Shown here: piece by piece, positions 8,133-15,747 of the stretch
Numbering within the stretch: the first letter of the stretch is position 1
How the letters are laid out: every line of letters begins with the position of its first letter
NCBI GenBank assembly: GCA_902779455.1
Contig: CACZBS010000007.1
Location: 1 to 64,000 of the forward strand
Direction: 5' to 3'
DNA length: 64,000 nucleotides
Source of the DNA: an uncultured Prevotellaceae bacterium
Lineage (GTDB): Bacteria > Bacteroidota > Bacteroidia > Bacteroidales > Bacteroidaceae
Translations under genes and position numbers: made by a program
Notes under the pieces: model-generated
The model's input: only the letters and a program-made list of their open reading frames with translations
Told to the model about the DNA's origin: nothing
Database searches by the model: none

Positions 8133-9095
8133 ATGAAACAGATGAAGATGTACGAGGGCGACGACAAGATGATTTCGCTCATTCGTGATAATTATGACCT
8201 GTTGCAGATGCTTGGATCCTTCGGCATCAGCCTCGGGTTTGGCGACAAAACGGTGCGTGAGACATGCGAGGATAATCATGTCGACACCTACACATTCCTT
8301 TCGGTAGTCAATTTCACTATTAACGGCTTTAGTGACCAACCCGTTGCCAACCAGCTCTCAGTGCCCACACTGATGCATTATCTGCAGGCAAGCCATGCCT
8401 GGTATCTCGACTTTCAGTTGCCATTCATCCGTCGTGAACTCAGCGAGAGCCTCAACCCGGATGATTCGCTCGGGCAGCTTATCCTGCGGCTCTACGACGA
8501 ATATGCCCATGAAATACGCCGTCACATGCAATACGAGCAACGCCTGCTCTTCCCCTACGTCGAGTCGCTCATTGACGGCCTTCCGGGCAACGACTATAGC
8601 ATTGAGACCTTCTCGCGTCATCATGGTCAGGCCGACAAGAAGCTAAGAGAACTTAAACTGCTCATCATCAAATATTTGCCTCACGACGGATTCCACAACA
8701 ACAAACTCATGGCAGCACTTCACGATATCTATGCCAATGAGGAGTGGCTGCAGCAACATGCAAGAGTGGAGGACTTCATTTTCGTTCCTGCCATCCGTCT
8801 GCTGGAACAGCAAATCAGACAAAGTGATGTCACGCGCAATATCACCGACATGGTCTTCAAGGGCGTCTCCGCTCAGCAACAGGATACACTTAGCGATCGC
8901 GAGAAGGACGTGATCATTGCCTTGGTACAGGGCATGGCCAATAAGGAGATTGCTGACCATCTCTGCATCTCAATCAATACTGTCATTACTCATCGGCGTA
9001 ACATTGCACGCAAGCTTCAGATTCATTCCCCTGCAGGTCTGACTATCTATGCCATCGTGAATGGACTTGTGGATATCTCAAGTGTCAAGCTTTAA
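8133..9095 (+). CDS. Hemerythrin-domain LuxR-type transcriptional regulator
   Basis: 320 residues, three parts. (1) Residues ~15-75 resemble the N-terminal ScdA/Ric (DUF542) domain, but the usual Cys-Cys-Gly-Gly is replaced by LGFG. (2) Residues ~80-225 look like a hemerythrin four-helix bundle with candidate di-iron ligands His82/His88, His131, Glu135, His163/164, His209 and Glu213, spaced much as in YtfE/Ric. (3) Residues 253-310 are a LuxR/GerE helix-turn-helix (LSDREKDVI, NKEIADHL, NTVITHRRNI). It probably senses O2, NO or iron state directly through a di-iron site and controls transcription. It is transcribed away from the porin/imelysin/heme operon, which makes that operon a candidate target. 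The domain call is good; ligand and target are inference. Confidence 0.8.
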   Translation: MKQMKMYEGDDKMISLIRDNYDLLQMLGSFGISLGFGDKTVRETCEDNHVDTYTFLSVVNFTINGFSDQPVANQLSVPTLMHYLQASHAWYLDFQLPFIRRELSESLNPDDSLGQLILRLYDEYAHEIRRHMQYEQRLLFPYVESLIDGLPGNDYSIETFSRHHGQADKKLRELKLLIIKYLPHDGFHNNKLMAALHDIYANEEWLQQHARVEDFIFVPAIRLLEQQIRQSDVTRNITDMVFKGVSAQQQDTLSDREKDVIIALVQGMANKEIADHLCISINTVITHRRNIARKLQIHSPAGLTIYAIVNGLVDISSVKL

Positions 9096-9688
9096 ATTTT
9101 GTTGATGTCGACGTATCCGTGGGTGACGGCATAGATGGTAAGGGCCGATACGCTCCTCATCCCCAATTTGTCCATGATGTTCTTGCGATGGGTGTTGACC
9201 GTCGCAAGGCCGATGTTGAGGCGGTCGGCTATTTCCTTGTTGATGAAGCCTTGGACAATGAGCGCCATAACCTCAATTTCACGATCGGACAGAATCTTTT
9301 GTTGAAGAATCCTCGGCATGGGGGGTATGTTGCGTCCGCCGCTATGGGCATGTTGCTGAAGGGTAAGTATCGATCGGACAAGTTCGCTCTCAGGTACGTT
9401 GATGCAGATACTATGGAATTCGCTGAGCTGACAACCATTGTCGAGTGATAAGGTGAGCACAATGGTCTTCCGCCGATGCTCAGCAAAGTAGGCACGATGC
9501 TCCAGCACAATGTTCATCGCTACAAAGTAGTGGACAAATTGTTCAGGATGATTGGCTTCCAATTCGGCAAAGGAACCAAAAGTCTCAATGGTCATGATAG
9601 GCATCACAGTTTGGAGCAATTGTTTTAAGCCAAGCACGGAGAGCGTGTTTGGATCAATGATGGCTATCTTTGGACGACCTGATTTCAT
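9092..9688 (-). CDS. LuxR-family regulator with degenerate receiver domain
   Basis: 198 residues from the ATG at 9688. An in-frame TTG at 9700 lies inside the promoter -7 box, so it cannot be the start. Residues ~5-115 look like a receiver fold (IAIIDPNTLSVLGLKQLL), but where a phosphorylated Asp should follow the second strand the sequence reads VHYFVAMNIV. Phosphorylation is therefore doubtful. Residues ~135-195 are a LuxR HTH very like that of the convergent neighbour (LSDREIEVM, NKEIADRL, LTIYAVTHGYVDI). The two genes overlap tail to tail by four bases. The -7 box is TAACTTTG at 9698-9705, so the 5' leader is very short. Confidence 0.8.
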   Translation of the reverse strand: MKSGRPKIAIIDPNTLSVLGLKQLLQTVMPIMTIETFGSFAELEANHPEQFVHYFVAMNIVLEHRAYFAEHRRKTIVLTLSLDNGCQLSEFHSICINVPESELVRSILTLQQHAHSGGRNIPPMPRILQQKILSDREIEVMALIVQGFINKEIADRLNIGLATVNTHRKNIMDKLGMRSVSALTIYAVTHGYVDINKI

Positions 9689-9820
9689 TATTGTCTGCAA
9701 AGTTACGAATTAAAATCGAATCTGCCAAGATTTGTCAGGGATTATTGGATTAACGTGTTAAATAATGCTAAATATTAGAACGTTCTGTTCGTTTCTTTTT
9801 GTTCTTTCAGTGAAAATTTG

Positions 9821-9828
9821 TATTTTTG
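9821..9828 (+). promoter_or_regulatory. Promoter of the candidate small RNA
   Basis: TATTTTTG (TA-TT-TTTG) at 9821-9828 with TTTG at 9798-9801, 19 bases apart: a strong Bacteroidetes promoter with no gene of its own downstream on this strand. Confidence 0.65.
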
Positions 9829-9833
9829 CGCTG

Positions 9834-9974
9834 TGTTTTTCATGGTATTAGATTATTAAGGTTAATTTTTGAAGTTCGGCAATCGCGAGATTCCCAAACT
9901 TCCCACATCTGCTTGTGGGTACATTTTTTTCCTTCAAGCGGAACAAAAAAGGAGCCTGTGAAGGTTCCTTTTTT
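9834..9974 (+). ncRNA. Candidate standalone structured RNA (~140 nt)
   Basis: This transcription unit has a promoter, three predicted stems and a terminator, but no convincing reading frame. After an A/T-rich conserved-looking stretch (GGTATTAGATTATTAAGG at 9844-9861) comes a stem GAAGTT/AACTTC (9871-9876 with 9897-9902). It encloses CGGCAATC/GATTCCC closed by a GCGA tetraloop (9885-9888). A second stem is CCCACA/TGTGGG (9902-9907 with 9914-9919). The terminator follows. The GGTATTAGATT...AAGGTTAA opening recalls a leader motif seen before cold-shock-type genes in Bacteroidales, from memory and unverified. The next gene lies on the opposite strand, so this is not an obvious leader. Confidence 0.55.
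9945..9974 (+). terminator. Terminator of the candidate small RNA
   Basis: AAAAAAGGAGCC (9945-9956), loop TGTGAA, then GGTTCCTTTTTT (9963-9974): a 12-bp stem with one G-T pair and a six-T end. It would work in both directions. The rest of the gap to 10091 shows only a small GCTCC/GGAGC hairpin near 10014-10037. Confidence 0.8.
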
Positions 9975-10091
9975 CGTTGGGTATTCCATTGAATCTTCTG
10001 CTGGTCGATATCAGCTCCATGCCGTACTTGGAGCGTAATAAGGAATGCTGACTTGCAGAATTATCGCCTTTCGGCAATAATAATTGTAGTC

Positions 10092-12626
10092 TTATCGGAA
10101 TTCGAGCTCATCTTTGTCTCTCTTCTTGTCGATGTGAATGGTAGAGCCTTGCGGCAGGTCGCCGTTGATGATTAGTTCGCAGATGCCGTCCTCGATGTAG
10201 TTCTGAATGGCCCTCTTCAATGGACGTGCGCCAAACTGCACGTCATAGCCCTTGGTGGAGACAAAAGCTTTGGCTTCGTCGGTCAGTTCCATCTTGTAGC
10301 CTAAGTCGGCTATTCGCTTGGTCAGCGGTTTCAGCTCGACGTCGATGATACGCTTAATGGCCTCCAGATCGAGTTGGTCGAAGGTGATGATTTCATCGAG
10401 TCGGTTGAGAAACTCTGGCGAGAACTGCTTGGAGAGTGCTTTCTGTACAATCGAGCGGGCATGCTCGCGGTCCTGCTCGTTCATGCTGAGCCCCACGCTG
10501 CCGGCTGTGAATCCCACGCCGCGGCCGAAGTCCTTCAGCTGGCGCGTGCCAGCGTTTGAGGTCATGATGATGACGGTGTTGCGGAAGTCGACGAAGCGCC
10601 CGTTGCCATCTGTCAGCCGTCCCTCGTCGAGTACTTGCAGCAGGAGGTTGAAGACGTTTCCGTGGGCTTTCTCGATTTCATCGAGCAGCACGATAGAGTA
10701 TGGTTTGCGGCGCACGCGCTCAGTGAGCTGTCCGCCCTCTTCGTAGCCGACGTAGCCTGGAGGAGCTCCGATGAGTCGCGAGACATTGAACGACTCCGTG
10801 TATTCGGACATGTCGACGCGTATCAGGGCATCGGCTGATCCGAACATGAACTCTGCCAGTTTCTTGGCCAGGTATGTCTTACCTACGCCTGTCGGCCCGA
10901 GGAACATGAAGGCGCCAATTGGGTGGTTGGGATCCTTCAGCCCGACGCGGTTGCGTTGGATAGCACGTACCATCTTCTCGATAGCCTGATCCTGCGCGAT
11001 GACCTCGCTCTTGAGTTGCTCGGCCATGCCCTTGAGGCGGATGCCCTCGCTTTCGGCCATGCGCTGCACAGGCACGCCCGTCATCATCGAGACGACGTTG
11101 GCCACCTCTTCTTCGCCCACCTCCTGGCGATCGTCGATGTTGCCGCTCTGCCATGCTGCCTCGAGCGAGGCCAGATCTTGCTCAAGTTGTGTCTGGCGGT
11201 CGCGATAGCTCGCAGCCAGTTCGAAGTTTTGGTTTTGCACGGCCAGCTGCTTACGGTCCTTCACGTGGGCCAGTTCCTTCTCCTTCTCTACGATCTCGGG
11301 CGGTATCTGCACGTGTGACAGGTGGACGCGCGAGCCTGTCTCGTCCATCGCGTCGATGGCTTTGTCGGGGAAGGCGCGGTCGGCTACGTAGCGTTCTGTC
11401 AGTTTGACACATGCCATGATGGCATCGTCTGTGTAGCGCACATGGTGGTGGTGTTCATAGCGGTCCTTGATGTTGTGTAGTATTTGGAGTGTGTCGTCGA
11501 CCGACGTGGGCTCGACGATGATCTTCTGGAAACGACGTTCCAGTGCTCCGTCTTTCTCAATTGAGTTGCGGTATTCATCGAGCGTGGTGGCGCCGATGCA
11601 CTGAATCGTGCCGCGGGCCAAAGCGGGCTTCATGATGTTGGCGGCATCCATTGTGCCGGCGGCTGATCCGGCGCCGATGATGGTGTGGATCTCGTCGATG
11701 AATACGATTATGTCGGGGCTCTGTTCAATCTCCTTGAGCAGGGCGCGGATGCGCTCCTCAAACTGTCCGCGATACTTCGTGCCGGCGACGAGGCCTGTCA
11801 TGTCGAGGCTAACCAAACGCTTGTTGAAGAACATGGGCGACGTCTTGCGCTGGGCGATGAGTTGGGCTAGCCCCTCGACGATGGCGCTCTTGCCGACACC
11901 CGGCTCGCCAATGAGGATGGGGTTGTTCTTCTTGCGACGGCCGAGAATCTCGACGACGCGCTGAATCTCGCGCTCGCGTCCGACAACAGGATCGAGTTTT
12001 CCGTCTAGGGCCGCCCGGGTCAGGTCGGTCGAGAAGTTGTCTAGTACGGGAGTCTTTGACTTCGGCTTCTGCGCTGTTTGGGTGGTGGCGCTACCGTTGC
12101 CAGAGCGGTCCTTGCCACCGGGTTCTTCTGATTCGAATTCTTCCTCCTCTTCGTCGGGCAGTCCGATGCCGGAGGTGGGCGTGGCTGTCTGGCCCGAACG
12201 TAGCAGGCTCAGCACGTCTTCATAGTTCATATTGTTGAATTCTAGGATTTGTTTGGCTCCGTTGTCAACCTGATCGTGCAGGATGGCCAGTAGTAAGTGC
12301 TGCTCGTCGACCCGTGTCATGTGCTGGATGCGCGCTTCGAGCACGGCCAACTTAAGAATGTTGCTGGCTCCCTCGTTGAGCACGAGTTCACGGGTGTTGA
12401 TGGGTTGGCTGATGCCGTCCTCCCTGACTTTCTGTTCGAGTTCGGTCTTCACCGACTGCATGTTCAGGCGGAGCCGGTGGAACACGTCGATGACGGGACC
12501 GTCCTTCATGCGCATCAGGCCGAGCAGCAAGTGTTCTGGCCCGACAGAACTCGATGCCAGACGTGCGGCCTCTTCGCGCGAGAAAGCTAATATTTCGGAT
12601 ACTTTTGGTGAAAACTGACTTGACAT
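10092..12626 (-). CDS. clpC: ATP-dependent Clp protease ATP-binding subunit, ClpC type
   Basis: 844 residues from the ATG at 12626 (MSSQFSPKVSEIL), chosen because AAAGGAACAGAGAG precedes it; a longer frame to 12668 lacks such a site. Order: two Clp N repeats (~1-150), an acidic/Ser linker, AAA+ domain 1 (GEPGVGKSAIVEG and FIDEIHTIIGAG), a UVR-type coiled middle domain (KEKELAHVKDRKQL), AAA+ domain 2 (GPTGVGKTYLAKKLAE and LLDEIEKAH) and the C-terminal D2 small domain. ClpC hexamers unfold substrates and feed ClpP. It is followed by no obvious partner here. Confidence 0.93.
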   Translation of the reverse strand: MSSQFSPKVSEILAFSREEAARLASSSVGPEHLLLGLMRMKDGPVIDVFHRLRLNMQSVKTELEQKVREDGISQPINTRELVLNEGASNILKLAVLEARIQHMTRVDEQHLLLAILHDQVDNGAKQILEFNNMNYEDVLSLLRSGQTATPTSGIGLPDEEEEEFESEEPGGKDRSGNGSATTQTAQKPKSKTPVLDNFSTDLTRAALDGKLDPVVGREREIQRVVEILGRRKKNNPILIGEPGVGKSAIVEGLAQLIAQRKTSPMFFNKRLVSLDMTGLVAGTKYRGQFEERIRALLKEIEQSPDIIVFIDEIHTIIGAGSAAGTMDAANIMKPALARGTIQCIGATTLDEYRNSIEKDGALERRFQKIIVEPTSVDDTLQILHNIKDRYEHHHHVRYTDDAIMACVKLTERYVADRAFPDKAIDAMDETGSRVHLSHVQIPPEIVEKEKELAHVKDRKQLAVQNQNFELAASYRDRQTQLEQDLASLEAAWQSGNIDDRQEVGEEEVANVVSMMTGVPVQRMAESEGIRLKGMAEQLKSEVIAQDQAIEKMVRAIQRNRVGLKDPNHPIGAFMFLGPTGVGKTYLAKKLAEFMFGSADALIRVDMSEYTESFNVSRLIGAPPGYVGYEEGGQLTERVRRKPYSIVLLDEIEKAHGNVFNLLLQVLDEGRLTDGNGRFVDFRNTVIIMTSNAGTRQLKDFGRGVGFTAGSVGLSMNEQDREHARSIVQKALSKQFSPEFLNRLDEIITFDQLDLEAIKRIIDVELKPLTKRIADLGYKMELTDEAKAFVSTKGYDVQFGARPLKRAIQNYIEDGICELIINGDLPQGSTIHIDKKRDKDELEFR

Positions 12627-12722
12627 TCTCTCTGTTCCTTTCTTTGTGAAAATCATGTGAAGATACAAGTAGCAAAAGTCGTGCCAGTTTCCTGCCTGGG
12701 CCGCTGCGCCCTGCCTGGGCTG

Positions 12723-13322
12723 TCAGGCCTCGAGTGCCAGCTCAATCTGGTGCTCCTTGGCCATGCGCCGCATGTTGAGCAGGGCGTAGCGCATGCGCCC
12801 TAGGGCCGTGTTGATGCTGACGTTGGTGAGCTCGGCAATCTCCTTGAATGACATTTGCTGATAGAATCGCATGTAGACGACTTCACGCTGGGGTGCAGGC
12901 AGGTTGTTCATCATCCGCTTGACGTCGATGAGTACCTGCTCGTTGATGATTTCCGACTCGCGGTAGGTGTCAAGTACGGAGGCACCACGCAGGTTCTGAA
13001 GGTCGTTCTCAGCATTGGGTTCGACGATGTGGCGGCCCTGCTGCTGGCGATACCAGTCCATAATTACGTTATGTGCGATACGGGTGATCCAGAACTGGAA
13101 CTTACCCGAGTCGGTGTACTGGCCGTGTTGCAACTTGGTAATCACCTTGACGAACGTCTCTTGGAAGATGTCGTCGGCAATGTCATGGTCGCGTACTACG
13201 AACATGATATAGGTGAACAACTTAGTCTGGGTGCGTGATAACAACTCATCGAACGCACGGTTGTTGCCTTTAACGTAAAGCAGGGCCAACGATTCGTCGG
13301 TCATACCTTCAAAACTCTTCAT
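12723..13322 (-). CDS. ECF-type sigma-70 factor
   Basis: 199 residues with sigma region 2 (FDELLSRTQTKLFTYI, DDIFQETFVKVITKL, FWITRIAHNVIMDWYR) and region 4 (PQREVVYMRFYQQMSFKEI, then NVSINTALGRMRYAL). No anti-sigma gene is adjacent, so it may be constitutive or controlled in another way. Promoter TACTTTTG at 13409-13416 (minus strand). The stop is about 100 bases upstream of the clpC start, and no terminator is visible between them, so read-through into clpC is possible. Confidence 0.9.
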   Translation of the reverse strand: MKSFEGMTDESLALLYVKGNNRAFDELLSRTQTKLFTYIMFVVRDHDIADDIFQETFVKVITKLQHGQYTDSGKFQFWITRIAHNVIMDWYRQQQGRHIVEPNAENDLQNLRGASVLDTYRESEIINEQVLIDVKRMMNNLPAPQREVVYMRFYQQMSFKEIAELTNVSINTALGRMRYALLNMRRMAKEHQIELALEA

Positions 13323-13448
13323 ATTCTTTTTCTTTTGTTATGAAGTAAATTTCTCGTCGATAGGCAATAAAGTTTTGTTTTATGAGCTATTAATTGATTT
13401 ATCGTGTGCAAAAGTAAATAAAATAGTTGGAACGGCCAAATTTTTTTA

Positions 13449-13880
13449 CTACTTTTTGCGTTTGAGCTCCAATGCGCGTGGCAGTTTCTGCCATTTCCCG
13501 TTTCTGGGCACTTTCAGTGTGGCGCCGCTAAGCTGGTGGAGCACGTAGGTGGAGTCGTCCTTCTGTTCAAGTTCGGCCGAGAGGTCATCGCTGCCGTAGT
13601 CGTTGATCATCTGGAGGGTGGCTTTGCGTGGCGATGTGATTTTTGCCTCGAGGATTACCCAGCTGAACGAGTTTCGCTCTTTCTGCAGGTAGCCTGGCAG
13701 CTCTCCATAGAGCTCCTGGCCTGGGACGATGACATCGTTGTCATAGAAGTTGATGCGCATAAACACCTCATATTCATTATTCATAAGGTACGCGCGAAAA
13801 GCGGTTGAGTCGTTCGCCTGAGCTGCTGCTGTGAGCGCCAGTCCGGCGAGTGCTGCGATGGTCATGAGTTTCTTCGTCAT
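13449..13880 (-). CDS. Small secreted protein of unknown function
   Basis: 143 residues. A Sec signal peptide (MTKKLMTIAALAGLALTAAA) leads to a ~120-residue mature protein, beta-rich, ending in a basic ELKRKK tail. I do not recognise a family. It has its own promoter, TAACTTTG at 13908-13915 (minus), back to back with the glycogen synthase promoter at 13990, and is separate from the sigma gene. Confidence 0.7.
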   Translation of the reverse strand: MTKKLMTIAALAGLALTAAAQANDSTAFRAYLMNNEYEVFMRINFYDNDVIVPGQELYGELPGYLQKERNSFSWVILEAKITSPRKATLQMINDYGSDDLSAELEQKDDSTYVLHQLSGATLKVPRNGKWQKLPRALELKRKK

Positions 13881-13989
13881 CTGTTGCTTCTGATCTTAAT
13901 CGGGTGGCAAAGTTACTAAATTTATGTCAAGTTCGGACATTATTTGGGAAAAATATTTGTTTTGTGTGCGTTTTCTCAGAAAAAATGCG

Positions 13990-13997
13990 TACCTTTG
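13990..13997 (+). promoter_or_regulatory. Promoter -7 box of the glycogen operon
   Basis: TACCTTTG, 22 bases before the glycogen synthase ATG, followed by GCAGG. It is divergent from the promoter at 13908-13915. Confidence 0.6.
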
Positions 13998-14019
13998 CAG
14001 GCGTTTATAAACAAAAGCA

Positions 14020-15741
14020 ATGATAACAGGTCAGTTAACTCCAGATTTCGTCTTTGAATCGAGCTGGGAGGTTTGTAATAAAGTCGGTGGCATTTACACC
14101 GTGCTTTCATCTCGTGCAAAGACGCTCCAGGAGCAATTTCAGGATAGGATCATCTTTATCGGTCCAGACGTGTGGCACGAATCCGAGAGCCCTTACTTCC
14201 GCGAGGATAAGGCGCTCCTTGCCCATTGGCAATGGCAGGCAAAGGAAGCTGGGCTTAAGGTGAGGGTAGGGCGCTGGCTGGTGCCGGGCGAGCCCATTGC
14301 CGTTCTGGTCGACTTCCGTCCCTATTTTGAGATCAAGAATGAGATATACACATGGCTCTGGGAGCACTATCAGGTCGATTCGCTCCATGCTTATGGCGAC
14401 TACGATGAGGCTTCGATGTTCTCCTATGCTGCAGGGTTGGTGGTCGAGAGCCTCTACCATTATTTAAGTGAGGAGTCAGAAGTGAGAAGCGAGATGTCTT
14501 CCCTCACATCTCAACTGCGAGTCGTCTATCACGCCAATGAGTGGATGTGCGGGCTGGGTGCACTCTACGTCAACAACCGGCTGCCGCAGATTGGCACCAT
14601 CTTCACTACCCATGCCACCAGCATCGGCCGTTCTATTGCCGGAAACCAGAAACCGCTCTACGACTATCTCTTTGCCTACAACGGCGACCAGATGGCTCAG
14701 GAGCTCAACATGCAATCGAAGCATTCCATAGAGAAACAGACGGCCCACCACGTCGACTGCTTCACCACGGTGAGCGATATCACCGCTCACGAGTGTCTCG
14801 AGTTGCTCGACAAACCTGTCGACGTCGTCCTGCCCAACGGCTTCGACGACAGCTTCGTGCCTCGCGGCGCTGCCTTCACCCGCAAGCGTAAGGCTGCTCG
14901 TGCAAAGATGCTGCAGGTGGCTAACGCCCTGCTCGGCGAGCAACTGGGAGATGACACTATCATTGTATCAACCAGCGGGCGCTATGAATTCCGCAACAAG
15001 GGCATTGATGTCTTTGTCGAAGCCATGAACCGCCTGCTGCGCGACCGCGACCTGAAGAAGCCTGTCTTGGCTTTCATTGTCGTTCCTGGTTGGGTAGGGG
15101 AGCCACGTCACGACCTTCAGGAGAGACTCTCTTCGGGTGAGAAGACGGAAACGTCACCCCTTGAGGTGCCTCAGGTGACGCATTGGCTTCACAATATGGG
15201 CCACGACAACGTGCTCAACATGATGAAGTTCTACGACATGCACAACCGCCATGACGACCAGGTGAAGGTCATCTTCCTGCCATGCTACCTTGACGGACAC
15301 GACGGCATACTCAACCTTACCTACTATGATGTTGTCCTCGGCAACGACCTCTGCATCTATCCCTCTTATTATGAGCCTTGGGGCTACACGCCTCTTGAGG
15401 CAATAGCCTTCCACGTGCCTTGCATCACTACCGACTTGGCAGGTTTTGGCTTGTGGGCCAACAAGGAGTTGGGACACCAGGGAGAGCTCGCTGACGGCGT
15501 GAAGGTCATCCACCGCACGGACTACAACTACTCAGAGGTGGCCGACATTATCAAGGACACCGTGGCCGAATTCTCCGCCATGACACCCCAGCAGATTGAC
15601 GCCTGCCGCCGACAGGCATCCGCACTCTCGAAGAAGGCGCTCTGGTCGTGCTTCATCAAGTATTACTATCAGGCCTACGACGTGGCCCTGCGCCGTGCTC
15701 AGGAACGAATAATGAATAAAAACACATATAAAGATTGTTAA
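14020..15741 (+). CDS. Glycogen synthase, GT3 (eukaryote-like) family
   Basis: 573 residues. The N-terminal SSWEVCNKVGGIYTVLSS is the GT3 glycogen-synthase sugar-nucleotide-binding opening. YEPWGYTPLEAIAFHVP in the C-terminal half carries the Glu-X7-Glu catalytic pair. GT3 enzymes extend alpha-1,4-glucan, usually from UDP-glucose. Bacteroidetes often use this type rather than GT5 GlgA. The gene is 6 bases ahead of an alpha-glucan phosphorylase, so synthesis and breakdown of storage glucan are encoded together. Confidence 0.9.
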   Translation: MITGQLTPDFVFESSWEVCNKVGGIYTVLSSRAKTLQEQFQDRIIFIGPDVWHESESPYFREDKALLAHWQWQAKEAGLKVRVGRWLVPGEPIAVLVDFRPYFEIKNEIYTWLWEHYQVDSLHAYGDYDEASMFSYAAGLVVESLYHYLSEESEVRSEMSSLTSQLRVVYHANEWMCGLGALYVNNRLPQIGTIFTTHATSIGRSIAGNQKPLYDYLFAYNGDQMAQELNMQSKHSIEKQTAHHVDCFTTVSDITAHECLELLDKPVDVVLPNGFDDSFVPRGAAFTRKRKAARAKMLQVANALLGEQLGDDTIIVSTSGRYEFRNKGIDVFVEAMNRLLRDRDLKKPVLAFIVVPGWVGEPRHDLQERLSSGEKTETSPLEVPQVTHWLHNMGHDNVLNMMKFYDMHNRHDDQVKVIFLPCYLDGHDGILNLTYYDVVLGNDLCIYPSYYEPWGYTPLEAIAFHVPCITTDLAGFGLWANKELGHQGELADGVKVIHRTDYNYSEVADIIKDTVAEFSAMTPQQIDACRRQASALSKKALWSCFIKYYYQAYDVALRRAQERIMNKNTYKDC

Positions 15742-15747
15742 GCGAAT

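Noticed and set aside
9826..10038. 70-residue plus-strand open frame near the candidate RNA
   Set aside because: It begins at the promoter -7 box and runs through the terminator hairpin; a structured RNA explains the region better.
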